Shown: in pieces, positions 32,375 to 41,090 of the stretch
Layout of the letters: every line of letters starts with the position of its first letter
Numbering within the stretch: the stretch's first letter is position 1
Assembly (NCBI RefSeq): GCF_000328705.1
Contig: NC_019673.1
Coordinates: forward strand, 8,877,501 to 8,941,500
DNA length: 64,000 nt
Direction of reading: 5' to 3'
From: Saccharothrix espanaensis DSM 44229
GTDB lineage: Bacteria > Actinomycetota > Actinomycetes > Mycobacteriales > Pseudonocardiaceae
The notes under the pieces: model-generated
What the model was told of the DNA's origin: nothing
The model's database searches: none
The model's input: only the letters and a program-made list of their open reading frames with translations
Translations under genes and position numbers: made by a program

Positions 32375-33187
32375 TCACTCCGCCTCGTGGGCCTGCCCCA
32401 GCTCCACCGAACGGTCGCGAGCGGCCTCGATGGCCGCCAGCAGGGCCGCCCGGACGCCGTGCCGCTCCAGCTCCCGGATGGCCATGATGGTGGTCCCGGC
32501 GGGCGAGGTGACCGCCTCGCGCAGGATCACCGGGTGCTGGTCGCCCTGGTTGAGCATCTGGGCCGCGCCGACGGCGGACTGGATGATCAGGGTCGCGGCC
32601 AGCTCGCGCGGGATGCCCAGCAGGATCCCGGCGTCGATCATGGCCTCGACCAGGAAGAAGAAGTACGCCGGGCCGGAGCCGGACAGCGCGGTGACGGCGT
32701 CCTGCTGGTTCTCCGGGACGCGGGCGACCTTGCCGACCGTGCCGAGCAGCTCCTCGACCAGGTCGAGGTGCCCGGACCCGGCGAACCGCCCGGCCGAGAT
32801 GGCGCTCATCGCCTCGCCGACCAGCATCGGCGTGTTCGGCATGACCCGGACCACGGGGGTGCCCTCGGGCAGCCGGCGCTCGTAGAGCGACGTGGGCAGG
32901 CCGGCGCACAGCGACACGATCAGCGCGCCGGGCCGCAGCACCGGCGCGAGCTCGTCCAGCAGGGGTTCGATGTCCTGCGGCTTGACCGCGACCACCAGCA
33001 CGTCGGCGAGCTGCGCGGCCGACGCCACGTCCACGCCCTTCACGCCGTACCGCTCGCTGAGCGCGGCGGAGCGCTCCGGGTGCTTCTCGGTGAACACCAA
33101 CTCGTCGGCCGGCCGCCCGCCCTGCAACAGGCCGGACAGCAGCGCCTCCCCGATCTTCCCCGCCCCGAGCACCGCGATCGTCGTCAT
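32375..33187 (-). CDS. proC: Pyrroline-5-carboxylate reductase
   Basis: 270 residues. Reduces pyrroline-5-carboxylate to proline with NAD(P)H. Rossmann motif IAVLGAGKIGEALLSGLL at the start; VVAVKPQDIEPLL (about 70); the C-terminal catalytic and dimerisation region has TALSGSGPAYFFFLVEAM and LREAVTSPAGTTIMAI. Length is normal. The proline-degrading dehydrogenase is only 0.9 kb away (34054), so opposing proline enzymes share this locus. Corresponds to Rv0500. Confidence 0.97.
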   Translation of the reverse strand: MTTIAVLGAGKIGEALLSGLLQGGRPADELVFTEKHPERSAALSERYGVKGVDVASAAQLADVLVVAVKPQDIEPLLDELAPVLRPGALIVSLCAGLPTSLYERRLPEGTPVVRVMPNTPMLVGEAMSAISAGRFAGSGHLDLVEELLGTVGKVARVPENQQDAVTALSGSGPAYFFFLVEAMIDAGILLGIPRELAATLIIQSAVGAAQMLNQGDQHPVILREAVTSPAGTTIMAIRELERHGVRAALLAAIEAARDRSVELGQAHEAE

Positions 33188-33238
33188 GCGCCAAGCCTGC
33201 CACGGCTGCGCCGTTCGGCCGACGCCACCCGACGGGGG

Positions 33239-34045
33239 TCAGCCGGCGGGGGTCAGCGCCAACTGGCGGGCCTGGCAGACCAGCCGGCCGGCCGAGTCGA
33301 TCACCACGGCGTCCTCGTCGAACCACTGGCCGTGCACCGCGCTGCACGACACCTGCACGCGCAGCCACCCGGACGCCGGCGCGGCCCGCAGCAACGCCGT
33401 GAGCTGCACGGTCGGCGACCAGCCGAACCGGCCCAGGTTGAACGTGACGGGCATCGAGATGTCACCGGCGACCAGCGCGAAGTACGGGTCCGGGCGCTCG
33501 CCGAGGGGCCGCACCCACAGCCGCAGCACCAGCGGGTCGCCGGAGCGCCCGGTCAGGAAGCCCGCGCCCTGCTTGTCCAGCCGCACGTCGCACACCGAGC
33601 CGAGCTTGTAGACCCCGCCCGGCCCCAGCGAGGCCAGGTCGACGGCGTCCGCCGGCGGCACCGCGGGCACGTCGGGCAGGTCGGCGTAGTCCGGGGTCTG
33701 CGCCGGGATGCGCCCCACCGTCACGGTCGACTCGACGCACGCCCGGCCGCGCTGCTCCAGGGTGGAGGTCACCACGGTCGCGGTCCGCCCGGCCTTGCGG
33801 ACCTCGGTGCGCAGCAGCACCGGGCCCACCTCCGGCGCGCGCAGGAACTGGGCGCTGACCGCCAGCGGGGAGAGCTCCTCCGTCCCGGGCATCGCGCCGC
33901 CGGCCGCGTGGACGGCCGCCCGCGCCGCGAGGGCGAGCAGGAACCCGCCGTGCGGCTTGGGACCGATGGTCCACTCCGCCGGCAGGGTCGCGGTGTACGT
34001 GCCATCGCCGAGCGGACGGACGGCACTGGCTACCGAGAACGACAC
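33239..34045 (-). CDS. Double-hotdog acyl-CoA thioesterase-family protein
   Basis: 268 residues with two hotdog domains of the TesB-like 4HBT_3 type. The first (about 1-115) has WTIGPKPHGGFLLALAARA; the second (about 150-268) has GDISMPVTFNLGRFGWSPTV and AVHGQWFDEDAVVIDSAG. The catalytic Asp of TesB may correspond to the Asp in FDEDAVV. It would cleave acyl-CoA or act as a dehydratase-like relative. GTG 34045 has GGAG only 4 nt upstream; a GTG at 34057, which overlaps the proline dehydrogenase stop (GTGA), is an alternative. Confidence 0.85.
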   Translation of the reverse strand: MSFSVASAVRPLGDGTYTATLPAEWTIGPKPHGGFLLALAARAAVHAAGGAMPGTEELSPLAVSAQFLRAPEVGPVLLRTEVRKAGRTATVVTSTLEQRGRACVESTVTVGRIPAQTPDYADLPDVPAVPPADAVDLASLGPGGVYKLGSVCDVRLDKQGAGFLTGRSGDPLVLRLWVRPLGERPDPYFALVAGDISMPVTFNLGRFGWSPTVQLTALLRAAPASGWLRVQVSCSAVHGQWFDEDAVVIDSAGRLVCQARQLALTPAG

Positions 34046-34053
34046 GGGGCTCC

Positions 34054-34974
34054 TCACGAGCGGCTGACCAGCGAACGCAGGAAGAACGCCACAGCGGCCG
34101 GGCGTTCGGCCAGCCTCCGCATCAGGTACCCGTACCACTGCTCCCCGAAGGGCACGTAGACCCGCACCACGTGGCCCTCGGCCGCCAGTCGCGCCTGTTC
34201 GGCGGGGCGGATGCCGTACAGCATCTGGAACTCGAACGAGTCCGGCGCGCGGTCGTGCCACCGGGCGCGCTCGGCGACGATCTCCACCAGCCGCGGGTCG
34301 TGCGTGGCGAACATCGGGTAGCCGGAGCCGGCCAGCAGGGCGTTCGCGCAGCGCACGTAGTTCAGGTCGACCTCGTGCGGGTCGCTGAACGCCACGGAGG
34401 CGGGCTCGGCGTACGCGCCCTTGCACAACCGCACCCGGGCCCCTTCGAGGGCGTGGCAGTCCTCCAGGGTGCGCCGCAGGTACGCCTGGAGGACCGCGCC
34501 GGTCGCCGGCCAGGCGCGGCGCACCTCCGCCAGCACGCGCAGCGTGGAGTCGGTGGTGGTGTGGTCCTCCATGTCGAGCGTGACGGTCGTGCCGCACTGC
34601 TCGGCCGCGGCGCAGATCCGCGACGCGTTGTCCAGCGCCAGCCGCTCGTCCAGGGCCTGCCCGACGGCGGAGAGCTTCACGCTCACCTCGGCGTCGCAGG
34701 CCAGGCCGGTCTCGTGCAGCTGGTCCAGCAGCGCCAGGTAGGCCCGCACGGTCCGCTCGGCGACGGTCCGGTCCGAGGTGTCCTCGCCCAGGTAGTCCAG
34801 GGTGACCCGGAGGCCGTGCTCGACCAGGTCGGCGGTCGCGTCGACGGCCGAGGCGACCGTCTCGCCGGCCACGAACCGGCGCACCACGTCCCGGCTGACC
34901 GGGGCGGTCGCGACGGCCCGCCGCACCGCATCGTTGCCCGCGGCGGCGAGGATCAACGTGCGCAACGGATTCAC
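34054..34974 (-). CDS. Proline dehydrogenase (monofunctional)
   Basis: 306 residues, TIM-barrel flavoenzyme that oxidises proline to pyrroline-5-carboxylate and passes electrons to quinone. Motifs: VTLDMEDHTTTD, LQAYLRRTLEDC, VRLCKGAYAEP and the C-terminal FEFQMLYGIRPAEQARL with YGYLMRRLAERP (proline-carboxylate Arg pair). Its usual partner, P5C dehydrogenase (rocA), is absent here; instead the gene sits between a thioesterase and an isomerase, near proC. GTG 34974 is used. A lineage-specific insertion compared with M. tuberculosis, where the gene is elsewhere beside rocA (recalled). Confidence 0.95.
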   Translation of the reverse strand: MNPLRTLILAAAGNDAVRRAVATAPVSRDVVRRFVAGETVASAVDATADLVEHGLRVTLDYLGEDTSDRTVAERTVRAYLALLDQLHETGLACDAEVSVKLSAVGQALDERLALDNASRICAAAEQCGTTVTLDMEDHTTTDSTLRVLAEVRRAWPATGAVLQAYLRRTLEDCHALEGARVRLCKGAYAEPASVAFSDPHEVDLNYVRCANALLAGSGYPMFATHDPRLVEIVAERARWHDRAPDSFEFQMLYGIRPAEQARLAAEGHVVRVYVPFGEQWYGYLMRRLAERPAAVAFFLRSLVSRS

Positions 34975-35014
34975 GATCAAGACCCTAGTCGCTGCTTGAC
35001 GGGAAAGCAGCGGG

Positions 35015-35800
35015 TCAGAGGTGCAGCCGGGCGAACCGCAGGGACTCGGCGAGCAGTTCCCGGCGCTCGGCGGCTGTCCGCGCTTTGCGGGTGTTGACCT
35101 CCAGCACAACCTGCCCGGAGAAGCCCGAACGGACCAGCCACTGGCACAGTTCGGCGCAGGGCTCGCTACCCCGTCCGGGGATCAGGTGCTCGTCCTTCGG
35201 CAGGCCCGTCCCGTCCGCCAGGTGGACGTGGGAGAGCCCGTCGCCCATCCGCTTGGCCAGTTCCATGGTGTCCACGTGCGCGGCGGAGGCGTGCGACACG
35301 TCGAGGGTGTAGTTGCGGTGGCCGACGTCGGTCGGGTCGATCGACGGCCGGAACGCCGTCACCTGCACGGACCGGCCGCGGCCGAGCGGGCGGCGGACCG
35401 GGAACATGTTCTCCACCGCGATCGCCACGCCGGAGCCGTCCTCCAGCTCGGCGACCAGGTCGGCGAAGCCGTCGGCGTACTTGCGCTGCCAGACGAACGG
35501 CGGGTGCACCACGACCGTGCGCGCTTCGAGGTCCTGCGCGGCCTGGACGCTGCGGCGCAGCCGCTCCACCGGGTCCGGCGACCAGACCCGCTGGCTGATC
35601 AGCAGGCACGGCGCGTGCACCGCGAGCACCGGCACCTCGAGCCCGTCCGACAGCCGGCGCACGGCCCGCACGTCCTGGCTGACCGGGTCGGCCCACACCA
35701 TGACCTCGACACCGTCGTACCCCAGCTCGGCGGCCGCCTGGAACGCGGCACCGGCGGGCTGCGGCCACACGGCCGCTGTCGACAGTCCTACCGGGATCAA
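35015..35800 (-). CDS. TIM-barrel sugar-phosphate isomerase/epimerase-like protein
   Basis: 261 residues of the xylose-isomerase-like (AP endonuclease 2) fold. Metal and catalytic residues are suggested by LGYDGVEVMVW, VVVHPPFVW, AIAVENMFP, NYTLDVSHASAAHV, LSHVHLADGTGLPKDEHLIP and VLEVN. It corresponds to Rv0498; the substrate is unknown. The start is TTG 35800, which overlaps the upstream stop in a TTGA arrangement (35797-35800), the TTG form of the GTGA coupling seen elsewhere in the window. Confidence 0.88.
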   Translation of the reverse strand: MIPVGLSTAAVWPQPAGAAFQAAAELGYDGVEVMVWADPVSQDVRAVRRLSDGLEVPVLAVHAPCLLISQRVWSPDPVERLRRSVQAAQDLEARTVVVHPPFVWQRKYADGFADLVAELEDGSGVAIAVENMFPVRRPLGRGRSVQVTAFRPSIDPTDVGHRNYTLDVSHASAAHVDTMELAKRMGDGLSHVHLADGTGLPKDEHLIPGRGSEPCAELCQWLVRSGFSGQVVLEVNTRKARTAAERRELLAESLRFARLHL

Positions 35801-37197
35801 GACTTCACCAGCAGCATCGCCGCCGGTGAGACCGTCACGATCAGACCGACCAGCACGGCCAGGATGGTGGTCTGGAGGTCGTCGGCGCGGCGGATCCGGC
35901 GGACCAGCATGACCAGCCCGACGGTGACCGCGAGCGCCACCACCAGCGCGGCGGGCGCGAGCGTGCGCCACAGGAAGCTGAAGCCCAGCCACAGCGCCGC
36001 GCCGCCGACCACGCCGATCGCCAGCTGGCCGATCATGACCAGCCACTCCTTGCCCGGCGACCGCTCGACGGGCTCCTCCGGGTCGGCGTCCACGTCGGCC
36101 AGCCCGGCGGGCTCGTCGTCGAAGTCCGCCGGGTCGAAGTCGGCCCGCGCGGGACGGCGGTGGTCGTCGTCCTGGTCGTCCTCCTCCTCGTCGAGGTCGA
36201 CGTAGGGGTGGAACTGGGTGCTCTCCGGCTCGGCCGGGCGCGGCTCGTCCTCGTCGTCGCCGAACCAGTCCTCGGCGGACTGGTCGGGCAGCGGGTCGGG
36301 CAGCGTGGCCGGCGCGGGCGGCACGATCAGCACCGACTCGGTGGGCAGCGACTCCAGCGGCACGTTCGGCGTGAGCTTGTCGGTGATCCGCGGCAGCACC
36401 TCGGTGACCGGGTCGCGGACCGGCGGGCCGGGGCGCACCAGGTTGGCCCGGGACGCCTCGGCGGGCGGCGGTGTCGGCGGCCCGGCCGGCGGGATGTTCG
36501 GCTTGGGGTGGCTGCCCGAGAGCTGGTTGGGCGGCCCGGGGTTCGGCGGCGCCAGGTTCGGCGGGGCCAGGTTCGGCGGGGTCAGATTCGGCGGGGCCAG
36601 ATTCGTCTGGGTGAGATCGGCCTGGCCGAGGTTCGACCGGGACGCCTCACCCGCGAAGTCGTAGTCGTCCGGGAAGTCGTCGGTGATCGGCGGGACCTGG
36701 CGGGTCTCCTCCGCCGCGCTGGGCGCGGGCGGCGCGGGCGGCCTGCCGGCCTGCGGGTCGAGCCGGGCGCGCGGGTCCGGGCGGCCCGGCGGCTCGACCC
36801 GGCCGGGCGGCGGCTGCGGCACGTCGAGGCGCGCGCCGGGCGGGTGGTCCGGGCGGCCCGCGCCCGGCTGGACCGCGGGCAGCGCCGGCTCGGGCCGGAC
36901 GGGCTGCTGGTAGGCGGTGCGCTCCGGCTCGGTCGGCCGCGCGCGCTGCGGCAGCGGCGGACCGGCGGGCACCGGCGGCGGGCCGGGCGGCGGCGCGGCG
37001 GGCTCGTCGCGGATCGGCAGCAGCCGGCCGCTGTCGGAGTTGACCCGGTCGATGATCGCCTGCGGAGCGGTGTCCGAGGCGTCCTCGGCACGACGGCGTC
37101 GCCGACGCGGCGCGACCTCGCCGGAGCCCGCGCCGTACTGGGCGAGCAACTCCGCGACCGTGCGCTGGGTCTGCTCCGACTCGCTCTCTCGACTCAT
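35797..37197 (-). CDS. Pro-rich membrane protein (Rv0497-like)
   Basis: 466 residues. The long cytosolic part (about 1-370) is Pro-rich, with an NLAPPN-type five-residue repeat region (about 200-225: NLAPPNLTPPNLAPPNLAPP), acidic stretches (DLDEEEDDQDDDH) and a basic patch (APRRRRRRAED); three C-terminal membrane segments lie at about 380-460. It starts SRESESEQTQRTVAELLAQYG, a motif recalled from Rv0497. ATG 37197 overlaps the Ppx stop by 1 nt. Possibly a wall or division-linked scaffold near senX3-regX3; function unknown. The repeat invites length variation. Confidence 0.8.
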   Translation of the reverse strand: MSRESESEQTQRTVAELLAQYGAGSGEVAPRRRRRRAEDASDTAPQAIIDRVNSDSGRLLPIRDEPAAPPPGPPPVPAGPPLPQRARPTEPERTAYQQPVRPEPALPAVQPGAGRPDHPPGARLDVPQPPPGRVEPPGRPDPRARLDPQAGRPPAPPAPSAAEETRQVPPITDDFPDDYDFAGEASRSNLGQADLTQTNLAPPNLTPPNLAPPNLAPPNPGPPNQLSGSHPKPNIPPAGPPTPPPAEASRANLVRPGPPVRDPVTEVLPRITDKLTPNVPLESLPTESVLIVPPAPATLPDPLPDQSAEDWFGDDEDEPRPAEPESTQFHPYVDLDEEEDDQDDDHRRPARADFDPADFDDEPAGLADVDADPEEPVERSPGKEWLVMIGQLAIGVVGGAALWLGFSFLWRTLAPAALVVALAVTVGLVMLVRRIRRADDLQTTILAVLVGLIVTVSPAAMLLVKS

Positions 37198-38219
37198 CAA
37201 CTCCACCGTGCCCCGTGGCGGCCAGTCCGTCCAGTGTCACCCGGCCGACGGGTGCGGGCCGTGGGGATCTCCCGCGCTTCGCCGTTGTCCGGGCCGTTAG
37301 TGTGGTCCAGCCGACGCAGGATGACACCTTCCCGCAGCGCCCAGGGGCAGATCTCCAGCTCTCCGAGTGACAGGGCTCGCATGGTGGCCTCGGCCACCAG
37401 GGCCCCCGCGACGAGCTGGTGCGCGCGGCTCGGGCTGACACCCTCCAGCTCCGCCAGGTCGTGCGCGGACATCCGCGAGACGAACGCCGTGAGCTGCCCC
37501 AGCCCGGCGTGGGTGAGCACCCGGCGGGCCCTCGGTCCGGCCGACGACGGGGCGGCCCCGGTCAGCCGGGCCAGCGTGCGGAACGTCTTGGACGTCGCGA
37601 CCACCCGATCGGGTGAACCGGCGCGGCGGAGCTTCTTGGCCACCGGCGCGAGCTGGTCGTCCAGCCACTCGGTGGTCTCCCGGATCTCCGAGCGGCTCGG
37701 CGGGTCGTGCTTGAACCTGGTCCGGGTCAGCCGGCCCGCGCCCAGCGGGACCGAGAACGCCTCCTCGGGCTCCTCGTCCACGCCGACCGCGAGCTCCAGC
37801 GAACCGCCGCCGATGTCCAGGCAGAGCAGCCGCCCGGCCGACCACCCGTACCAGCGGCGCACCGCCAGGAACGTGTAGCGGGCCTCGTCCTCGCCGGAGA
37901 GGACCTTGAGCTCCACCCCGGTCTCGGTGCGGACCCGGTCGAGCACCTCGGCCGAGTTGCCCGCCTCGCGGACCGCCGACGTGGCGAACGCCATCAGGTC
38001 CGCGCAGCCCAGCCGGGCCGCGGAGGCCTTGGTCGCCGCGACGGTCCGGACCAGCTGGTCGGCCCCCGCCTTGGTGAGCAGGCCGTCCCCGTCGAGCTGC
38101 TCGGCCAGCCGCAGGACGGACTTCTCCGAGCTCATCGGCGTCGGGTGGGCACCCCGATGAGCGTCCACCACCAAGAGGTGGACGGTGTTGGACCCGACAT
38201 CAAGCACCCCTAGGCGCAC
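37197..38219 (-). CDS. Ppx/GppA-family exopolyphosphatase-like protein (Rv0496-like)
   Basis: 340 residues of the ASKHA fold with the Ppx/GppA motifs LGVLDVGSNTVHLLVVDA (1), MAFATSAVREAGN (2) and CLDIGGGSLELAVG (3). It hydrolyses polyphosphate or (p)ppGpp-type substrates. It sits downstream of regX3-senX3, which links it to phosphate control. GTG 38219 gives the start MRLGVLDVGSNTV known for Rv0496; a GTG at 38228 would add three residues. Confidence 0.93.
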   Translation of the reverse strand: MRLGVLDVGSNTVHLLVVDAHRGAHPTPMSSEKSVLRLAEQLDGDGLLTKAGADQLVRTVAATKASAARLGCADLMAFATSAVREAGNSAEVLDRVRTETGVELKVLSGEDEARYTFLAVRRWYGWSAGRLLCLDIGGGSLELAVGVDEEPEEAFSVPLGAGRLTRTRFKHDPPSRSEIRETTEWLDDQLAPVAKKLRRAGSPDRVVATSKTFRTLARLTGAAPSSAGPRARRVLTHAGLGQLTAFVSRMSAHDLAELEGVSPSRAHQLVAGALVAEATMRALSLGELEICPWALREGVILRRLDHTNGPDNGEAREIPTARTRRPGDTGRTGRHGARWS

Positions 38220-38246
38220 GGCGTGCACCGTACCCGGTCGGCGGGG

Positions 38247-38927
38247 TCAGGACTCGAACTTGTAGCCCAGTCCGCGCACCGTCACCAGGTGCCGCGGCGT
38301 GGACGGGTCGGGCTCGATCTTCGACCGCAGCCGCTTGACGTGCACGTCCAGCGTTTTGGTGTCGCCGACGTAGTCCGCGCCCCAGACCCGGTCGATGAGC
38401 TGCCCCCGGGTGAGCACGCGACCGACGTTGCGCAGCAGGTACTCCAGCAGGTCGAACTCCTTCAGCGGCAGGTTGACCTCGCCGCCGTCGACCGTGACGA
38501 CGTGCCGCTCGACGTCCATCCGGACCGGGCCCGCCTCCAGGACCTGCGGCAACAGCTCCTCGTTCTCGCCGCCGCGGCGCAGCACGGCGCGGATCCGGGC
38601 GATCAGCTCGCGGGCCGAGTAGGGCTTGGTGACGTAGTCGTCGGCGCCCAGTTCGAGGCCCACGACCTTGTCGATCTCGCTGTCCCGGGCAGTGACCATG
38701 ATCACTGGGACGGCCGAGCGGGCGCGCAGCTGCTTGCACACGTCGGTGCCGCTCATGCCGGGCAGCATCAGGTCCAGCAGCACGATGTCCGCGCCGTTGC
38801 GGTCGAACTCCTCCAGCGCCTCCTGGCCGGTGGCCGCGAGCGCCGCGGTGAAGCCCTCCTTGCGCAGCAGGAAGGCGAGCGGATCGGCGAAGGACTCCTC
38901 GTCCTCCACGATGAGCACCCTGGTCAC
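38247..38927 (-). CDS. regX3: Phosphate-responsive OmpR-type response regulator
   Basis: 226 residues. Receiver domain (about 1-118) with the acidic pair in LIVEDEES, the phospho-Asp D52 (VLLDLMLPG) and K in DYVTKPYSARE; OmpR winged helix (about 130-226) with FDLLEYLLRNVGRVLTRGQL and TLDVHVKRLRSKIE. It controls phosphate uptake genes when SenX3 signals low phosphate. GTG 38927 overlaps senX3 by 4 nt, after GGAGGAGA in the senX3 3' end. No PHO box is obvious in this window. Confidence 0.96.
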   Translation of the reverse strand: MTRVLIVEDEESFADPLAFLLRKEGFTAALAATGQEALEEFDRNGADIVLLDLMLPGMSGTDVCKQLRARSAVPVIMVTARDSEIDKVVGLELGADDYVTKPYSARELIARIRAVLRRGGENEELLPQVLEAGPVRMDVERHVVTVDGGEVNLPLKEFDLLEYLLRNVGRVLTRGQLIDRVWGADYVGDTKTLDVHVKRLRSKIEPDPSTPRHLVTVRGLGYKFES

Positions 38928-40117
38928 AGCTCTCCTCCGAGTTTGCCCGCGCTGGTCGGCACAGGGACAGCGAGTTCCGGTCTGGGCAGGTCGGCGGTGC
39001 GCTCGTCCCGGTCGGGGTGTGCCGGGATGCGCAGCGTGAACGTGGAGCCGGTGCCCGGGAGGCTCCACAGCTTGACCTCGCCGCCGTGGTTGGCGGCGAC
39101 GTGCTTGACGATCGCGAGCCCGAGGCCGGTGCCCCCGGTGGCCCGGGACCGGGCCTTGTCGACGCGGTAGAACCGCTCGAAGACGCGGGCCTGCTGGTCC
39201 TCGGCGATGCCGATGCCCCGGTCGGTGACCGCGATCTCGACGAAGCCCGCGACCAGCCGCCTGCTCACCGAGACCGGGCTGCCCGGCGGCGAGTAGGCCA
39301 CGGCGTTGTCCAGCAGGTTGCTCAGCGCGGTCACCAGCAGGGTCCGGTCGCCCTCGACCTCCAGCCCGCTGGGGTCGTCGGTGGCGATGCCGATGCCGGC
39401 CGACTCGGCGGCGAGCTTCGAGCGGCTCATCGCCTCGTCGATCACCACGTCGACGCCCACCCGGTTGAGCTCGGGCAGCTTCTCCGCGCCCTGCAGCCGG
39501 GACAGCGCGATCAGCTCGGTGACCAGGGTGCCCAGCCGGGTGGCCTCCTGCATGATCTTGGCGCTGAACCGGCGGACCTCCTCCTGGTCGTCCGACGCGT
39601 CCAGGACGGCCTCGGCGAGCAGCGCGAGCGCGCCCACCGGGGTCTTGAGCTCGTGGCTGACGTTGGCGACGAAGTCCCGCCGGGTGGCTTCCAGCCGGAC
39701 CGCCTCGGACTCGTCCGAGGCGTCCACCACCACGAAGCCGTCGGTGATCACCTTGACCTGGGCGTGCACCGCTTCCGGCTGACGGCCCTTGACCTCCAGG
39801 GAGGACAGGTCGACGTCGACCACCTCGCCGGTCTCCCGGGCGAGTTCGGCCGCGCGCCGGGCGCGGTCGTCGACCCGGTTGTTGCGCACGACGCCGAGTT
39901 CCTCGGCGCGCGGGTTGTGCAGCACGACGTCCCCGAAGACGTTCAGGACGACGATGCCGTCGTGGGCGGACTGGACGACCATCCCCATCAGGTCGGCGAC
40001 GGTGAGGCCGGCGGGCCGTTCGCTGCGCGGGCGCGCGGTGGCCCGCCCGACGAAGAAGGCCGCGCCGCCGATCAGCAGAACGCCGATCGACAGGAGGAGG
40101 TAACCCGTTGCGGTCAC
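38924..40117 (-). CDS. senX3: Phosphate-sensing histidine kinase
   Basis: 397 residues. One N-terminal membrane segment (about 4-25), a PAS-like domain (about 40-140, SAHDGIVVLNVFGDVVLHNP), HisKA with H155 in FVANVSHELKTPVGAL, and the HATPase with LLDNAVAYSPPGSPV, DRGIGI and GTGLGLAIVKH. Few outer residues, so it senses from inside, probably through PhoU and the Pst transporter. GTG 40117 gives the short start MTATGYLLLS. It is the first gene of a senX3-regX3 operon. Confidence 0.95.
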   Translation of the reverse strand: MTATGYLLLSIGVLLIGGAAFFVGRATARPRSERPAGLTVADLMGMVVQSAHDGIVVLNVFGDVVLHNPRAEELGVVRNNRVDDRARRAAELARETGEVVDVDLSSLEVKGRQPEAVHAQVKVITDGFVVVDASDESEAVRLEATRRDFVANVSHELKTPVGALALLAEAVLDASDDQEEVRRFSAKIMQEATRLGTLVTELIALSRLQGAEKLPELNRVGVDVVIDEAMSRSKLAAESAGIGIATDDPSGLEVEGDRTLLVTALSNLLDNAVAYSPPGSPVSVSRRLVAGFVEIAVTDRGIGIAEDQQARVFERFYRVDKARSRATGGTGLGLAIVKHVAANHGGEVKLWSLPGTGSTFTLRIPAHPDRDERTADLPRPELAVPVPTSAGKLGGEL

Positions 40118-40225
40118 GGACGCATCGTAAGCAGGTCAGGGCGGGTGCGGCCTAGCCCGCACGCGTGGTTCGTGACACCTGCGACACCGACTGGCAATGA
40201 TGTTTTCCCCCAGGACGGCTCTAGT

Positions 40226-41053
40226 TCACCCAATCGTGTCCAACCGGGACACGTCCTGTTCCGACAGGCGCAGTCGCGCCGACGCCAGGTTCTCTTCCAG
40301 GTGTCGCAGGGACGACGTTCCGGGGATCGGCAACACGTTCGGTGCGCGCTGCAACAACCACGCCAGAGCCACCTGCCGGGCGGTCGCGCCATTACTTTCC
40401 GCAACCTGCTCCAACGCTTTGTGCTGAACCGGCGAAAAGCCGCCCAACGGGAAGAACGGGACGTACGCGACCTGCGCCGCGGTGGTGAGGTCGAGCACGT
40501 CCGAATCGGCCCGGTCGGCGATGTTGAACAGGTTCTGCACGCACACGACGGGGGCGATCGCCTGCGCCTCCCTGATGTGCCGCGGGCCGACGTTGCTCAG
40601 GCCCAGCTCGCCGATCAGCCCCTCCTCGCGGAGTTCGGCGAGCGCGGTGAACGGCTCCTCGACCGAGCCCGCGTCCCGGCCGGCGATGCGCAGGTTGACC
40701 ACGTCCAGCCGGTCGACGCCCAGCGCGCGCAGGTTGTCGTGGACGGCCTCGCGCAGCTCGTCGCGGCTGACGGCCACCACCCAGCCCGCGTCGGGCGTGC
40801 GGCGGACGCCGACCTTGGTGACGACGGTCAGCCCGTCGTAGGGGTGCAGCGCCGCGCGGATCAGCTCGTTGACCACGCGCGGGCCGTAGAAGTCGCTGGT
40901 GTCGACGTGGTCCACCCCCAGCTCCACGGCACGCCGCAGGACGGCCTTCGCGTTCTCCGGGTCGGCGGGCGGGCCGAAGACGCCGCGGCCCGCGAGCTGC
41001 ATCGCGCCGTAGCCGATGCGGTTGAGGTTCAGCATGCCCACGACTCTGGTCAC
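40226..41053 (-). CDS. Aldo/keto reductase family oxidoreductase
   Basis: 275 residues, TIM barrel. The tetrad reads Asp and Tyr in HVDTSDFYGPRV and Lys in VVTKVGVRR, but the expected His is Arg (LDVVNLRIAG), so catalysis may differ from typical AKRs. NADPH binding is supported by IGELGLSNVGP and PIPGTSSLRHLEENL. GTG 41053 with GGGAGG just upstream. Divergent from the HTH gene at 41091, which may control it: only 37 nt separate the two starts. Confidence 0.9.
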   Translation of the reverse strand: MTRVVGMLNLNRIGYGAMQLAGRGVFGPPADPENAKAVLRRAVELGVDHVDTSDFYGPRVVNELIRAALHPYDGLTVVTKVGVRRTPDAGWVVAVSRDELREAVHDNLRALGVDRLDVVNLRIAGRDAGSVEEPFTALAELREEGLIGELGLSNVGPRHIREAQAIAPVVCVQNLFNIADRADSDVLDLTTAAQVAYVPFFPLGGFSPVQHKALEQVAESNGATARQVALAWLLQRAPNVLPIPGTSSLRHLEENLASARLRLSEQDVSRLDTIG

Positions 41054-41090
41054 GCGCCCTCCCCGACGCTCGGATTGGCCGGATGCTGCC

